Source: Paulinella micropora
Lineage: Eukaryota; Cercozoa; Imbricatea; Euglyphida; Paulinellidae
Direction: 5' to 3'
DNA length: 45,000 nt
Assembly (NCBI GenBank): GCA_019918135.1
Contig: WBZZ01003282.1
Location: 285,001-330,000, forward strand
This document shows positions 20,101 through 27,366 of this stretch, piece by piece. Each line of letters begins with the position of its first letter. The stretch's first letter is position 1. The position numbers and the translations under genes were made by a program. A model generated the notes under the pieces. The model ran no database searches. It saw only the letters and a program-made list of their open reading frames with translations, and had not been told where the DNA came from.

Positions 20101-21169
20101 TTTTTCCAAGCATAGACTTCATGTTAGTTATGGCATCGTAATGTCCCTCAGTCTTTAGAATGTAAAGGTTAGTCAGCCGTTCTCCGTTCGCATCAAGTAG
20201 TTCTGTTTTATAAATGACTTTGTCAGGAAATTCAACAATAACCAGATTGTATTTAATGTGATTAGCAAATGTATTAATTTCTGGTATTCCACACACATCC
20301 TTAATGACTTTCGCTTCATCGTGTAAAGCCTCTGCCATTTCCTGCTGTATCTTTCTTTTTCCCATTAGTATTGTCTTGTATTTTGGATGTTTTTCAATTT
20401 TTGCTTTGACTACAACGATTGCTCGTGCTAAGCATAAGTTATCGCTGTTAGTAATACAGATTACTCCTTGCTTTCTGTAGATATCCAATTTGTTCAAAAC
20501 CTGTAGCCTTGTCCCACCCGTCGGCATTTTAACAGATTTCAACACAAATTTTAATTTATCAAAGTTTATTCCGTTCTCATCCATGTAAAGACTTTCGTTG
20601 CTTTGAAATATTGCCGACAATCTTTCTAAAACTTTTTCAACCGAGATTTGATTAACTTTGTGCAAGCCTGTTGATACTTTTCCATAGTAATCAACAAACT
20701 CAATACCTAGGCTAACCTTATCTTCGGGTGCTTGTCGTTTTACAAAGTCGTTCAACACAATCTCAATAAATCTTATCACATCGCGCATCGTGAATGATCG
20801 GAAGTTGCCGTTAATCCTTACCGCATATCGGCTTTCATTTATTCCTAGTTCGTGTTCCTTGCTGTCGTCCCTCATGATATCATAATTACCATACCGCAAC
20901 AAGTCTCTGTAATTTTCTTTCATCTCTTTTTTCTCTTCAATCGTAGGTAAAGGTGGTGCTATTGGTATAGCATGGTGCTCAAAATACACCGCACCTCTTA
21001 CTTGGTTCAAGTAGTTTTGGGCTGTCGGTGTATCAATTTTATACCCCCTTACCTTCGGTTTGATATATAGCACATCCCGACCCCTGACAGACTTTATTTC
21101 GTAATTTATCTTATATTCCCTTAATCTATCCAACCTGTAGACCTTGCCGTTATATGTGTGTGTCTCCAT
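17168..21169 (-). CDS. POLB: Protein-primed family B DNA polymerase (1333 aa)
   Basis: Uninterrupted. Exonuclease motifs: ExoI FDFEAT (D475, E477), ExoII AHNARGYD (N528, D533), ExoIII YCHSDVD (Y653, D657). Polymerase motifs: A YIDICSLYP (D874), B KLCLNSLWGKFG (K1063 to G1071), C YHDTDS (D1161, D1163). Between residues 360 and 457 lies a Cys/His-rich cluster with about ten CxxC-type pairs, and at 769-778 the GCHWHGCDKC motif typical of Polinton polymerases. The N-terminal ~350 residues are unassigned and may include the priming function. Role: replication of the linear element from protein-capped ends. It is much longer than, and clearly different from, the polymerase of element 2, although the capsid genes match. 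It reads inward from the right end. Confidence 0.95.
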   Translation of the reverse strand: METHTYNGKVYRLDRLREYKINYEIKSVRGRDVLYIKPKVRGYKIDTPTAQNYLNQVRGAVYFEHHAIPIAPPLPTIEEKKEMKENYRDLLRYGNYDIMRDDSKEHELGINESRYAVRINGNFRSFTMRDVIRFIEIVLNDFVKRQAPEDKVSLGIEFVDYYGKVSTGLHKVNQISVEKVLERLSAIFQSNESLYMDENGINFDKLKFVLKSVKMPTGGTRLQVLNKLDIYRKQGVICITNSDNLCLARAIVVVKAKIEKHPKYKTILMGKRKIQQEMAEALHDEAKVIKDVCGIPEINTFANHIKYNLVIVEFPDKVIYKTELLDANGERLTNLYILKTEGHYDAITNMKSMLGKKNFCELCLRGYKERHACEAKCSICETNGCKGINDKSQWKECEKCNRKFPNTECFNNHRTTNCDIKAKCKSCGLNYRKKDEHKCGYAKCRNCKLVKPLEHQCEIVQKEILPPSEQYIFFDFEATQDTGEHIVNHAESQYYDAKEPPIIHKNIQDFCNWAFDTKHSGFTFIAHNARGYDCQFILKWLVDNGQTPFVIYEGGKIMMMTLKKYRFIDSLSFLTMPLSDFPKTFGLTELKKGFFPHFFNTAKNRNYVGVMPHKKHYGYDTMRGDKRKEFLEWYDKQVKAHNHFDMAKEIGEYCHSDVDILRKGCIDFRNQFLEFGIDPFQCTTIASCVMALYRAKFMPENSIAILKAEKQNRMTSRACVEWLAYRSRLDKTDIKHAFNGGEKMFQLGQSRVYVDGWHEKNKTAYEFYGCHWHGCDKCWNSNALNVKKNKTMGELHKETMRREKQLNEQAKVISVWECEWSLMKTSERLAEDTNERITEQEGLNPREAMFGGRVNALKLYWKSLHDNEYAKYIDICSLYPTVMYYDLYPSGHHIIIRPNNDYERNEMKNKIINREYFGVAKVKMLPPRGLLHPVLPKADRGKMMYYLCDKCGMTEQHGECKHTDKERAITGTWATPEIYKALEKGYKLIKVYEVWHWKEQSSSLFKEYIKTFLKVKQESSGYPAGCNTEAEKQNYINSMEIKMGVKMDESKIFKNEGRRAVAKLCLNSLWGKFGQKQNKTQNKMIKDKDTLYKLLNDKSVDNININIINDKIVEASYDLKQDAVSDPIKTNIVVALFTTCHARMRLYNMMDRLGNRILYHDTDSVIYTTNKEINEVDVETGDLLGDWTDELKGAKIKTFVGGGPKCYGYLLDNGKASMKVKGFSMNYETKKALNLPNMLSVISCGLGITNTELFENGKNELDELLETDEELRIAKRIEKSGKVVIIENNKITRDKQKKKITSEYLEKIFSFTYTKRQVIGIVENAIETRPFGF

Positions 21170-21334
21170 GTTTGATAATAGTATATCAAGGAAAATATAA
21201 TTTTATAAAATTAAAATATTTGTCTGCCTCAATCGGTCGTCCCCTCGTGGCCTCGTGTGTGCCCCTATATATAAGGACCCTCCTTGTCTTTAAATGGAAA
21301 TTCAGTGGTTTCCGCGGAGAAACCTTTTTGATTA

Positions 21335-21838
21335 TCAATACTTACCATACCCACAACCGCAGTGGCAGTTATGTTCCATGTATCCACACATATTACATCG
21401 ATCATCATCATCTTTCTTTATTCTCTCCATATACTCTTTGCTTGGCCTTGGAGGAACTGGAGGTTTTTCTTTTTCTGCTGAAATATGTTTCTGAGACTTC
21501 ATATGTCGCGTTTTGTTTCCATTATGTATTTCAGCGCCACATCCACACTTAAAATCTTTATGCTTCCAAATTTTCTTCTTTTCTTTTTTGATTATTCTTG
21601 TTTCTTTATCGTAATTAATTTTCCATTCCTCGTATTTAGGTATTATATTTTCCTCGTGATATTTCTTTGCTTCTTCCAATGCTTGCTCTTTTGATTTTTT
21701 CTTTCCGATACAGAAACTCTTACGCATAACCTTTCCTCCTTCTCTCCATTGAACTTTTACCATTGGCATCTTTTCATTATTCTTTACCATTACACAACCT
21801 CTAGACATTCTAAATCTCTGAGTGTCTTCGTTTGTCAT
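21335..21838 (-). CDS. Terminal zinc-finger protein (right, element 1)
   Basis: A 167-aa protein encoded just inside the right inverted repeat, reading inward. Residues 14-72 align with the left terminal protein (GCVMVKNN...VKVQW...KSFCIGKKKSKEQALEEAK), the possible AP2-like DNA-binding block. A C-x-C-x11-H-x5-H finger follows (C98, C100, H112, H118). It then has a proline motif KPPVPPRPSKEY (125-136), nearly the same as the extreme N-terminus of the element 2 polymerase, and a Cys-rich tail (CNMCGY...CHCGCGY, 149-163) absent from the left copy. Probable element-end DNA-binding protein; its paralogy with the left ORF suggests both once lay in a longer inverted repeat. Confidence 0.8.
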   Translation of the reverse strand: MTNEDTQRFRMSRGCVMVKNNEKMPMVKVQWREGGKVMRKSFCIGKKKSKEQALEEAKKYHEENIIPKYEEWKINYDKETRIIKKEKKKIWKHKDFKCGCGAEIHNGNKTRHMKSQKHISAEKEKPPVPPRPSKEYMERIKKDDDDRCNMCGYMEHNCHCGCGYGKY

Positions 21839-21869
21839 CCTATATGTGTCTTTATTTTATTTCTTTAAA

Positions 21870-22275
21870 TAATAATTATTTAAAGGTAGTAGTTTTTCTT
21901 TCTTTTGTCTTTCTGTATTTGTTATAAATAGATAGACGAAATAATGAATAACGGCTCTTAGTGTGGTTAAAAACACTTCTCACAATGTTATATTTTTGAC
22001 TGAGAATTTCTGGTAAAAAAATCCACCTCGTCGCCACGGCGCTAGTGCGCTGGTGCGCTGGTGCGCTGGCGCAGTGGCGCAGAATTTGATAATGACTGAA
22101 AGTCTAATCCACGAAGAAAAATAGAACGAAATTCATAATAAGAGAGATTTTAATGAAATTGTTGTTTTGAACTTAGAGAGAATAGGTAGCCTCAAAACAC
22201 AATAACTGCTCTTAGTGTGGTTTCTGTGATGAAACTGCGCTGAACATCCGTGCCAAAGTGGCCCCCTATACTACT
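21870..22275 (-). repeat. Right terminal inverted repeat of element 1
   Basis: Inverted copy of 1827-2228. Its own copies of the internal 22-mer lie at 21947-21968 (perfect) and 22201-22222 (one substitution). The GC-rich 8-bp tandem array is unchanged, so the repeats have diverged mainly at their inner edge. Confidence 0.93.
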
Positions 22276-22281
22276 AAGGAA
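22276..22281. repeat. Target site duplication of element 1, right copy (AAGGAA)
   Basis: AAGGAA directly follows the CT terminus at 22274-22275 and matches 1821-1826. Confidence 0.75.
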
Positions 22282-22592
22282 GGAAGGAAGGAGGGAAGGA
22301 AGGAAGGAAGGAAGGAAGAAGAAGGAAAGGAAGGAGGGAAGGAAGGAAGAAGGAAGGGAAGGAAAGGAAGGAAGAAGGAAAGGAAGGAGGGAAGGAAGGA
22401 GGGAAGGAAGGAGGGAGGGAGGGAGGGAGGGAGGGGAGGAAGGGATGGAGGGGAGGGGAGAGGGAGGGGAGGGAGGGAGGGGGAGGGAGGGAGGGGGAGG
22501 GAGGGGATGGAGGGAGGGAAGGAGGGGAGGGGGGGAAGGAGGGGAAGGAGGGGAGGGGAGGGGAGGGGAGGCGAGGGAGGGAGGGGGGAGGG
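22276..22592. repeat. GGAA/GGGA polypurine microsatellite
   Basis: Continuation of the array interrupted by element 1, grading from GGAA to G-rich GGGA and GGGGA units. Long open frames here (Gly/Arg/Glu on plus, Pro/Ser/Leu on minus) are artefacts. Confidence 0.95.
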
Positions 22593-22690
22593 ACATATAT
22601 ACATAACATAACATAATAATAACATATATACATAACATAACTACACCTTTACAATAAAATATATACATAACATAACATAATAATATTAAT
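22593..22690. repeat. ACATATATACATAACATAA-type tandem repeat, three copies
   Basis: Units of about 30 bp starting near 22593, 22623 and 22658, each combining an ATATATACATAACATAAC core with AATAATA. AT-rich host minisatellite. Confidence 0.75.
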
Positions 22691-22974
22691 ATCACCGCAC
22701 AATATATCTAAACAGAAATATTAATTTACATAACTATAATTATATTAATACTGAGCCGCTGAATACTAATTTAATATCTTCCTTAAGACGCTCTCAACTG
22801 AATAACTAGGTTTCCACCATTAGATAAAGGTATAACTTACTAGCTATACTTTTCACGTGGACGTTCCCTGAGTCCAATTGTAAAATTGTTCTCTCAATAA
22901 ACACGAAGAAGAAGTTTATAGTTTTTCCCGTTAGCTGAATAAGAAAAACAGATAAGACTCAGATACTCCTAAAG
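22691..22974. other. Unique spacer sequence, nothing recognised
   Basis: AT-rich host sequence between the two elements. No open frame above background, no tRNA-like fold and no transposon end that I can support. Confidence 0.6.
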
Positions 22975-23000
22975 AAAGAAAGAAAGAAAGAAAGAAGGGA
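22975..23000. repeat. GAAA microsatellite, target of element 2
   Basis: Short GAAA run ending GAAGGGA, directly against the AG terminus of element 2. The last six bases are the target duplication. Confidence 0.85.
22995..23000. repeat. Target site duplication of element 2, left copy (AAGGGA)
   Basis: AAGGGA abuts the left AG terminus and recurs at 44802-44807. The right flank is not a microsatellite beyond this point, which makes a chance match less likely. Confidence 0.88.
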
Positions 23001-23011
23001 AGAAGATGATT

Positions 23012-23060
23012 ACCCTTTTCGCGCAGGTATTTTTCAAGCAAATACCAGCCCGAAAAGGGT
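23012..23060. other. Subterminal hairpin in the left inverted repeat
   Basis: ACCCTTTTCG (23012-23021) pairs perfectly with CGAAAAGGGT (23051-23060); inside it GGTATTT (23026-23032) pairs with AAATACC (23040-23046) around a 7-base loop. The two stems are separated by a 4-base symmetric bulge. It starts 11 bases from the element tip. Confidence 0.85.
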
Positions 23061-23151
23061 CTTTCAGTCCAAATCCCCATATTTTTGCTATTCGTTAAAC
23101 ATCTTCAAAATTCGTTAAACATTTAAACAATGAAACAGCAAATGGTATAAA

Positions 23152-23436
23152 ATGGAAGAAGCAAACAAACTATATGAAGAAGCAAAGAAACTATATGAAG
23201 AAAGACTTACTGTCATTAAACAACAAAAGAAATCATACGAAATCAAAAATAGAGAAAAGAGAAATAAGAAAGCATTAGAAAAGATTACTTGTGAAGAATG
23301 TTATGAGACTATATCACGAGCTTGTAAATCAAGACATATGAAATTAAAACACAATGTATCCAAAATTAAAGCACCTAAGAAACCCCCACAAATTCACATA
23401 GATTGCTTAAATAAGAAGGTAATAATAATAAAATAA
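23152..23436 (+). CDS. Terminal zinc-finger protein, left copy (element 2)
   Basis: A 94-aa basic protein wholly inside the inverted repeat, so the element has two identical copies. N-terminal heptad-like helix (EEANKLYEEAKKLYEERL), a Lys/Arg-rich helix, then a C-x2-C-x11-H-x4-H finger (TCEECYETISRACKSRHMKLKH, quoted in two parts: CEEC and SRHMKLKH) and a KAPKKPPQIH tail. The EEANKxYEE helix and finger correspond to those of the terminal ORFs of element 1, but the preceding beta-rich block is missing. It reads inward from the end and is followed by a GC-rich hairpin. Probable end-binding or regulatory DNA-binding protein. Confidence 0.78.
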   Translation: MEEANKLYEEAKKLYEERLTVIKQQKKSYEIKNREKRNKKALEKITCEECYETISRACKSRHMKLKHNVSKIKAPKKPPQIHIDCLNKKVIIIK

Positions 23437-23445
23437 ACGGAGGGG

Positions 23446-23466
23446 GGTGCGGGGGCTTGCCCCTGT
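23446..23466 (+). terminator. GC-rich hairpin after the left terminal ORF
   Basis: GGGG-cttg-CCCC stem-loop (about 23452-23463) within a GGTGCGGGGGCTTGCCCC context, starting about ten bases after the stop at 23436. Comparable hairpins follow the genes ending at 32905 and 34971. Probably a transcript 3'-end signal. Confidence 0.55.
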
Positions 23467-23573
23467 AAATCAAGACGAAATCAAGAAGGAAGCGAACAGG
23501 AAGAAGGAAATTAAATATTTATCATTTAATTAATTATCATTTAAAAAAATATAATTCTAACTATATAAAAAAG

Positions 23574-23864
23574 ATGCTATCAACAAAAGTCGTCGGGGTA
23601 TCATTTGGAGGAAGACAGGAAAATTTGTTATATCTAAAAAGCAAACCTCTAATCAAAGTTTTCATAGTTCCTGAACCAGAAAATAAATTTGATAAAAATG
23701 CTATTAGGGTGGAAACAGAAGAAGGAAGACAGTTAGGATATATAGGAAAACATACAGCCGAAACTCTTTCCAAAAAGATAACGGAAAAGCGACAAGTTTC
23801 TTATAAAATATATGGTGGCGGGTTGGGCAAAAATTACGGAATGGAAATTACAATCTGGTTGTAG
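23574..23864 (+). CDS. Stand-alone HIRAN-domain protein
   Basis: A 96-aa protein made almost entirely of a HIRAN domain: VVGVSFGGRQENLLYLK (6-22), then EPENKFDKNAIRVE (34-47) and GRQLGYIGKHTAETL (51-65), matching the family's layout of a G..f.gRqe.l strand, the EP.N..D.nAi.V core and the .lGYi..... strand. Known role of the domain (HLTF/Rad5-type proteins and small stand-alone bacterial or viral proteins): binding of ssDNA or 3' DNA ends. It lies between the inverted repeat and the polymerase gene on the same strand, so it may help replicate or protect the element's ends (inference). No counterpart in element 1. Confidence 0.85.
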   Translation: MLSTKVVGVSFGGRQENLLYLKSKPLIKVFIVPEPENKFDKNAIRVETEEGRQLGYIGKHTAETLSKKITEKRQVSYKIYGGGLGKNYGMEITIWL

Positions 23865-23935
23865 GAGGTAATATTTAATTTTTCATTTATATAATTATGA
23901 TTATTATTATATAACAGTTTTGGTTTTGGTGAAAT

Positions 23936-24190
23936 ATGCCATCACAAAGCGGACCAGTCGGCTCTGTAAAGTTAGGGCGACCTGCTAAATATACATCTGT
24001 TGAAGAAAAGAAAAAAGCTCATTACGAGGCTTCAAGAAGATATGTCTTAAAAAATCCAGAAATGTATAGAAAGGCTGGTGTTTCATATTACGAAAGGAAT
24101 AAGGAAGCCATATCGGCGAGGCGGAAGGAACGATATGCTATGAAAAAGAAACAAAAAATGGAAAGTGTTGTAGAAGTTGAAATACGGTAA
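23936..24190 (+). CDS. Small AT-hook-like basic protein
   Basis: An 84-aa, Lys/Arg-rich protein. GRPAKY at residues 14-19 resembles an AT-hook, followed by helical repeats rich in Tyr/Arg/Lys (EASRRYVLKNPEMYRKAG, YERNKEAISARRKERY), a layout seen in small DNA-binding proteins of fungi and giant viruses. No membrane segment. It lies upstream of the polymerase on the same strand and probably belongs to the replication or transcription module. Not found in element 1. Confidence 0.7.
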   Translation: MPSQSGPVGSVKLGRPAKYTSVEEKKKAHYEASRRYVLKNPEMYRKAGVSYYERNKEAISARRKERYAMKKKQKMESVVEVEIR

Positions 24191-24313
24191 AACTAATTAA
24201 TTATTTTTTTCTAATAAAAATTTTTTACCATTAATATAATTATCATCTAAACAAATAACACAATTATAATATAAATCATTGGGATTAATACCAAACTAAA
24301 AAATCTATTCCAC

Positions 24314-24321
24314 AATATACA
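24314..24321 (+). promoter_or_regulatory. AATATACA element abutting the polymerase ATG
   Basis: Exact octamer as at 12701-12708 and 28161-28168, immediately before ATG 24322. Confidence 0.55.
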
Positions 24322-27300
24322 ATGTCATACAAGCCACCTCTACCACCTAGACCAAACAAACAATATGTCCAACTTCTTCAAGCCAAGGCAAATCTCTGCG
24401 AGACTAAGACAAGGGAAGCGAAGAGGCGAGAATTTAAAACACACGATTACACCATTAGAAGAGACAGACGGCTAAACTCTCTATCTTTCAAATTTAAGGA
24501 CTTGGATATAAGTTTTTATGATACGGACACTTTGGAACAAGAAATATTTATACCCGCCATACGACGAGCGAGAAGGGAAGGTATGACCAACAATGCGGAT
24601 GTCAATATAGCTATAACATACACCACCGCTCCCGCTAATATACGATACGACCACTATTCTGTGAAGAAAACTTTTAATTCATTCCTACTCCGTGAATATG
24701 ACACCAAGTTTATGGATGCTCTGAACGAGTTCAACATAAACAACATTGAAGCAGGAGAGAATGGATATGAAAGAACCATCCAATATGTTTATCTAACATT
24801 CGTTCAAGAGAACGGCGGAGGATGCTATGATGGAGTGAGAGAGAAAAAGGAGAAAGTTGAAGAAGGTAGAAAGATATCACCACCAAGCAAAAATAACAAC
24901 TGCTTATTCTTCCTGTGTAAGGATATTCTAAACATTCACCCGATGAACAAGAAAAGGTGTAATGAGATACGAGCGGAATTCAACCTTCCACCAAACTCAC
25001 CTATACCATTTTCAATAGCGGTTGAAATATTGAAAAAATATGTTAAAGATGGGAAAACATATGAAATAACAGACCCAGTTATGAAGCAGACCGCGAGCAC
25101 AAACGAAGAAGGACAGGAGCCCGACAAGCTAATCTTTTTGGAGAATAACCATTATTACGGATTAGTTAAGCAGTTTAAGAAGCGGTGCGATGACTGCTTA
25201 CGACTATACTTGAACAAACATAAATGTAATCTCAACAGGAAAAAGTTTGCGGACATTATGTTGAAGAAGAATGGTAAAAGGCACCTAATAACTAAATTCA
25301 GAGAAGAAGAAAAAATAAATAACGACCAAGTTCTCCATTACGATTTGGAAACATTCAGAAATATGCTAATAGCTTTGGGCCACGATATCCACGACTGCTA
25401 CATCGTTGGATATACTCAGGGACGGGAGGGTTTTAAATACATAGCTGGTAAAGATTGTATAAGCCAATTCGTAGATTTACTGATTGAACGAGGCGAGAAG
25501 GTAAAAGCGGGATGGGCACCGAAGAAAAAGGGGGACAAACCGCCAGTTCTTTATGTTAATGGTTTTAACGGAGCGAACTTTGACCACTACTTCATACACC
25601 AAGAATTAATTAGAAGGGGTATTAAGATTAAGTCGTCAAAAATCAATAACGGCTCTATTATCTGCTTAGAGTTTGAAAATGTTAAGATGTGGGACTTACG
25701 AAAGCACACTCAGGGAAGCCTTAAAGCAAATCTTGAAAGTATGGGATGTGAAATTCTAAAAGGCGACTTTGACCACAACTCAGCCAGAGCGTGGGAGGAT
25801 ATGGAAGAGAAGATGAAGCAGGACTGTTTGACCTATCTTAAAAACGATGTTATGGGTTTGAAGGAATTATACGACAAATTAAATACGACGATATTTACAA
25901 CTCATAAAGTCAATCTAACTTCATACATTTCAACTTCAAGTCTCGCTTTCAACATATGGAAAAAATATGTAGATAAAAAATACGAGGTGAGACTTCCAAC
26001 GGTGGAGCAGGAGCGAGCATTTAGAAAAGCCGTTATCGGAGGCAGAACTTATTTATCTAAGAGGCAGTTCATTTCTAAGTAATATGAGCGATACCTAAAA
26101 AAAGAAATCACCTTTGATGAAATAGTTGATTATCTAGTAGATGCGGATGTCGTATCTTTGTATCCAACCGCGATGTTGTTAGCTTTTATGGTTGGAGACA
26201 TACTGGAAACAATCGGGCCATTTGACCCGCGAAACCTTCAAATCGGTATTTACAACCTTGACTACATTTCACCAAAAAACATACTCCATTCAAGGATTGG
26301 TCAGCGAGACCGTATGGGCTCCCTTAAATGGCGACTAGAAGATATGAAGGACCAATGGCTGACGAGTGTAGATATTGAGGATATGGTGGCCGAAGGTTAT
26401 GAAGTTCGCATTCATAAAGGATATTACACTGCCAAATCGGAATGTGTCTTCAAACAATACATAGACGATATGTTTAAGGCGAAGGAAAATGCGGAGAAAG
26501 GTAGTCCGCAATATCTGCTCGCCAAGTTGTTTATGAATAGTCTATACGGTAAGATGATACAGAGACCGATACCTTCAATAACAGCATATATACAAACTAA
26601 TGAAGATTACTGGAAATTCTGGAACAGTAATCAAATAACTGACATTGTTAAATTTACTGACAAAGAAGGAAAAGATTTATGGCACATATCGGGTCTTCCT
26701 CGTAATCCAATCTTATTAGAGAGTAGCATAACCAAGCCGACACATTATGGGGCATTCATACTAGCATATAGCCGTCGCATTATGTATAATTATATTAAGG
26801 AAGCCAACCCGAACGGAACCATTGAAGACGACTTCTATTATACCGATACGGACAGCCTACAAATCCACACGAGATGTGCCAAGTATATCAAGAATATGGG
26901 CAATAAGAAACTTGGCGGTATAGGGGACGACTTAGGCGATGGATGTAAGATAATAAAGGGGGTGTGGATAGCACCTAAACTTTATATGTTAGAATTTACA
27001 ACCCAAGATGCTTTCACCGCTGGTATGACCAAGAACGACCTCAAACATATTTCAAAAGGGGTTCATATAGAAACAGCAGAAAATGGAGTTAAACGATATT
27101 TCCATTTTAGGGGTAAAGGCTTAAATGCTAATCAACTCAACTACGATGTATATGATAAGATGGATAGAGGCGAAAGCATTGAAAATGTTAGGGAGTTTCA
27201 AATGAAAAAAATACACATTGACAGAAATAGCAAACAGCAACAAATCCCACATTTTAGCATTTTACATATGGCGAATGTTAAAAAACAAGTTAATGAGAAT

Positions 27301-27366
27301 AAGTGGGCGGGTCGTGAGTTTATTAACGATAACGACAGCATCCCGCTCGGCTTTAAACTTAATTAA
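24322..27366 (+). pseudogene. POLB: Protein-primed family B DNA polymerase with one in-frame stop
   Basis: About 1014 codons. Starts MSYKPPLPPRPNKQY. ExoI HYDLET (D341, E343), ExoII NGANFD (N419, D421), ExoIII YLKNDV (Y505, D509). A TAA at 26080-26082 interrupts the frame after residue 586; the same frame then remains open, with motif A DVVSLYP around 26149-26166, motif B KLFMNSLYGKM near 26521-26553 and motif C YTDTDS near 26839-26856, to the stop at 27366. So the exonuclease part and the polymerase part are separated by a single nonsense codon. It lacks the large Cys/His cluster and the HWHGC motif of the element 1 polymerase. Role: replication from protein-capped ends; inactive as it stands unless readthrough occurs. 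Confidence 0.93.

Larger units (their letters stand above)
1827..22275 (+). mobile_element. Polinton/Maverick-type element 1
   Basis: The ends are defined by inverted repeats of about 400 bp, by the termini AG...CT (1827-1828 and 22274-22275) and by a 6-bp duplication, all three hallmarks of Polintons. Inside are the diagnostic genes: rve integrase, protein-primed DNA polymerase B, FtsK/A32-like packaging ATPase, adenain-like protease, and major and minor capsid proteins, plus an S74 fibre. It is about 20.4 kb long, within the family's usual 15-20+ kb range. Most genes are intronless and separated by short AT-rich gaps. Six genes carry one frameshift or stop each. The polymerase, fibre, two-TM protein, PSI-like, GIY-YIG and terminal ORFs are open. 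The gene order is collinear with element 2 read in reverse. Confidence 0.95.
23001..23490 (+). repeat. Left terminal inverted repeat of element 2
   Basis: 490 bp, inverted match to 44312-44801 with only about three visible differences (one near 23091 and two near the inner edge). It contains a subterminal hairpin, two TTCGTTAAACAT direct repeats (23091 and 23111), a complete 94-aa gene and a GC-rich hairpin after its stop. It shares no obvious sequence with the repeats of element 1. Confidence 0.95.

Noticed and set aside
22192..22695. Open frames of Pro/Ser/Leu or Gly/Arg/Glu
   Set aside because: GGAA/GGGA microsatellite artefacts.
10618..26082. Alternative genetic code reading stops as Gln (TAG 15131, TAA 26080, TGA 10618)
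   Set aside because: Three different stop codons would all need reassignment, while orthologous genes end at TAA or TAG at matching positions in both elements. Point lesions are simpler.
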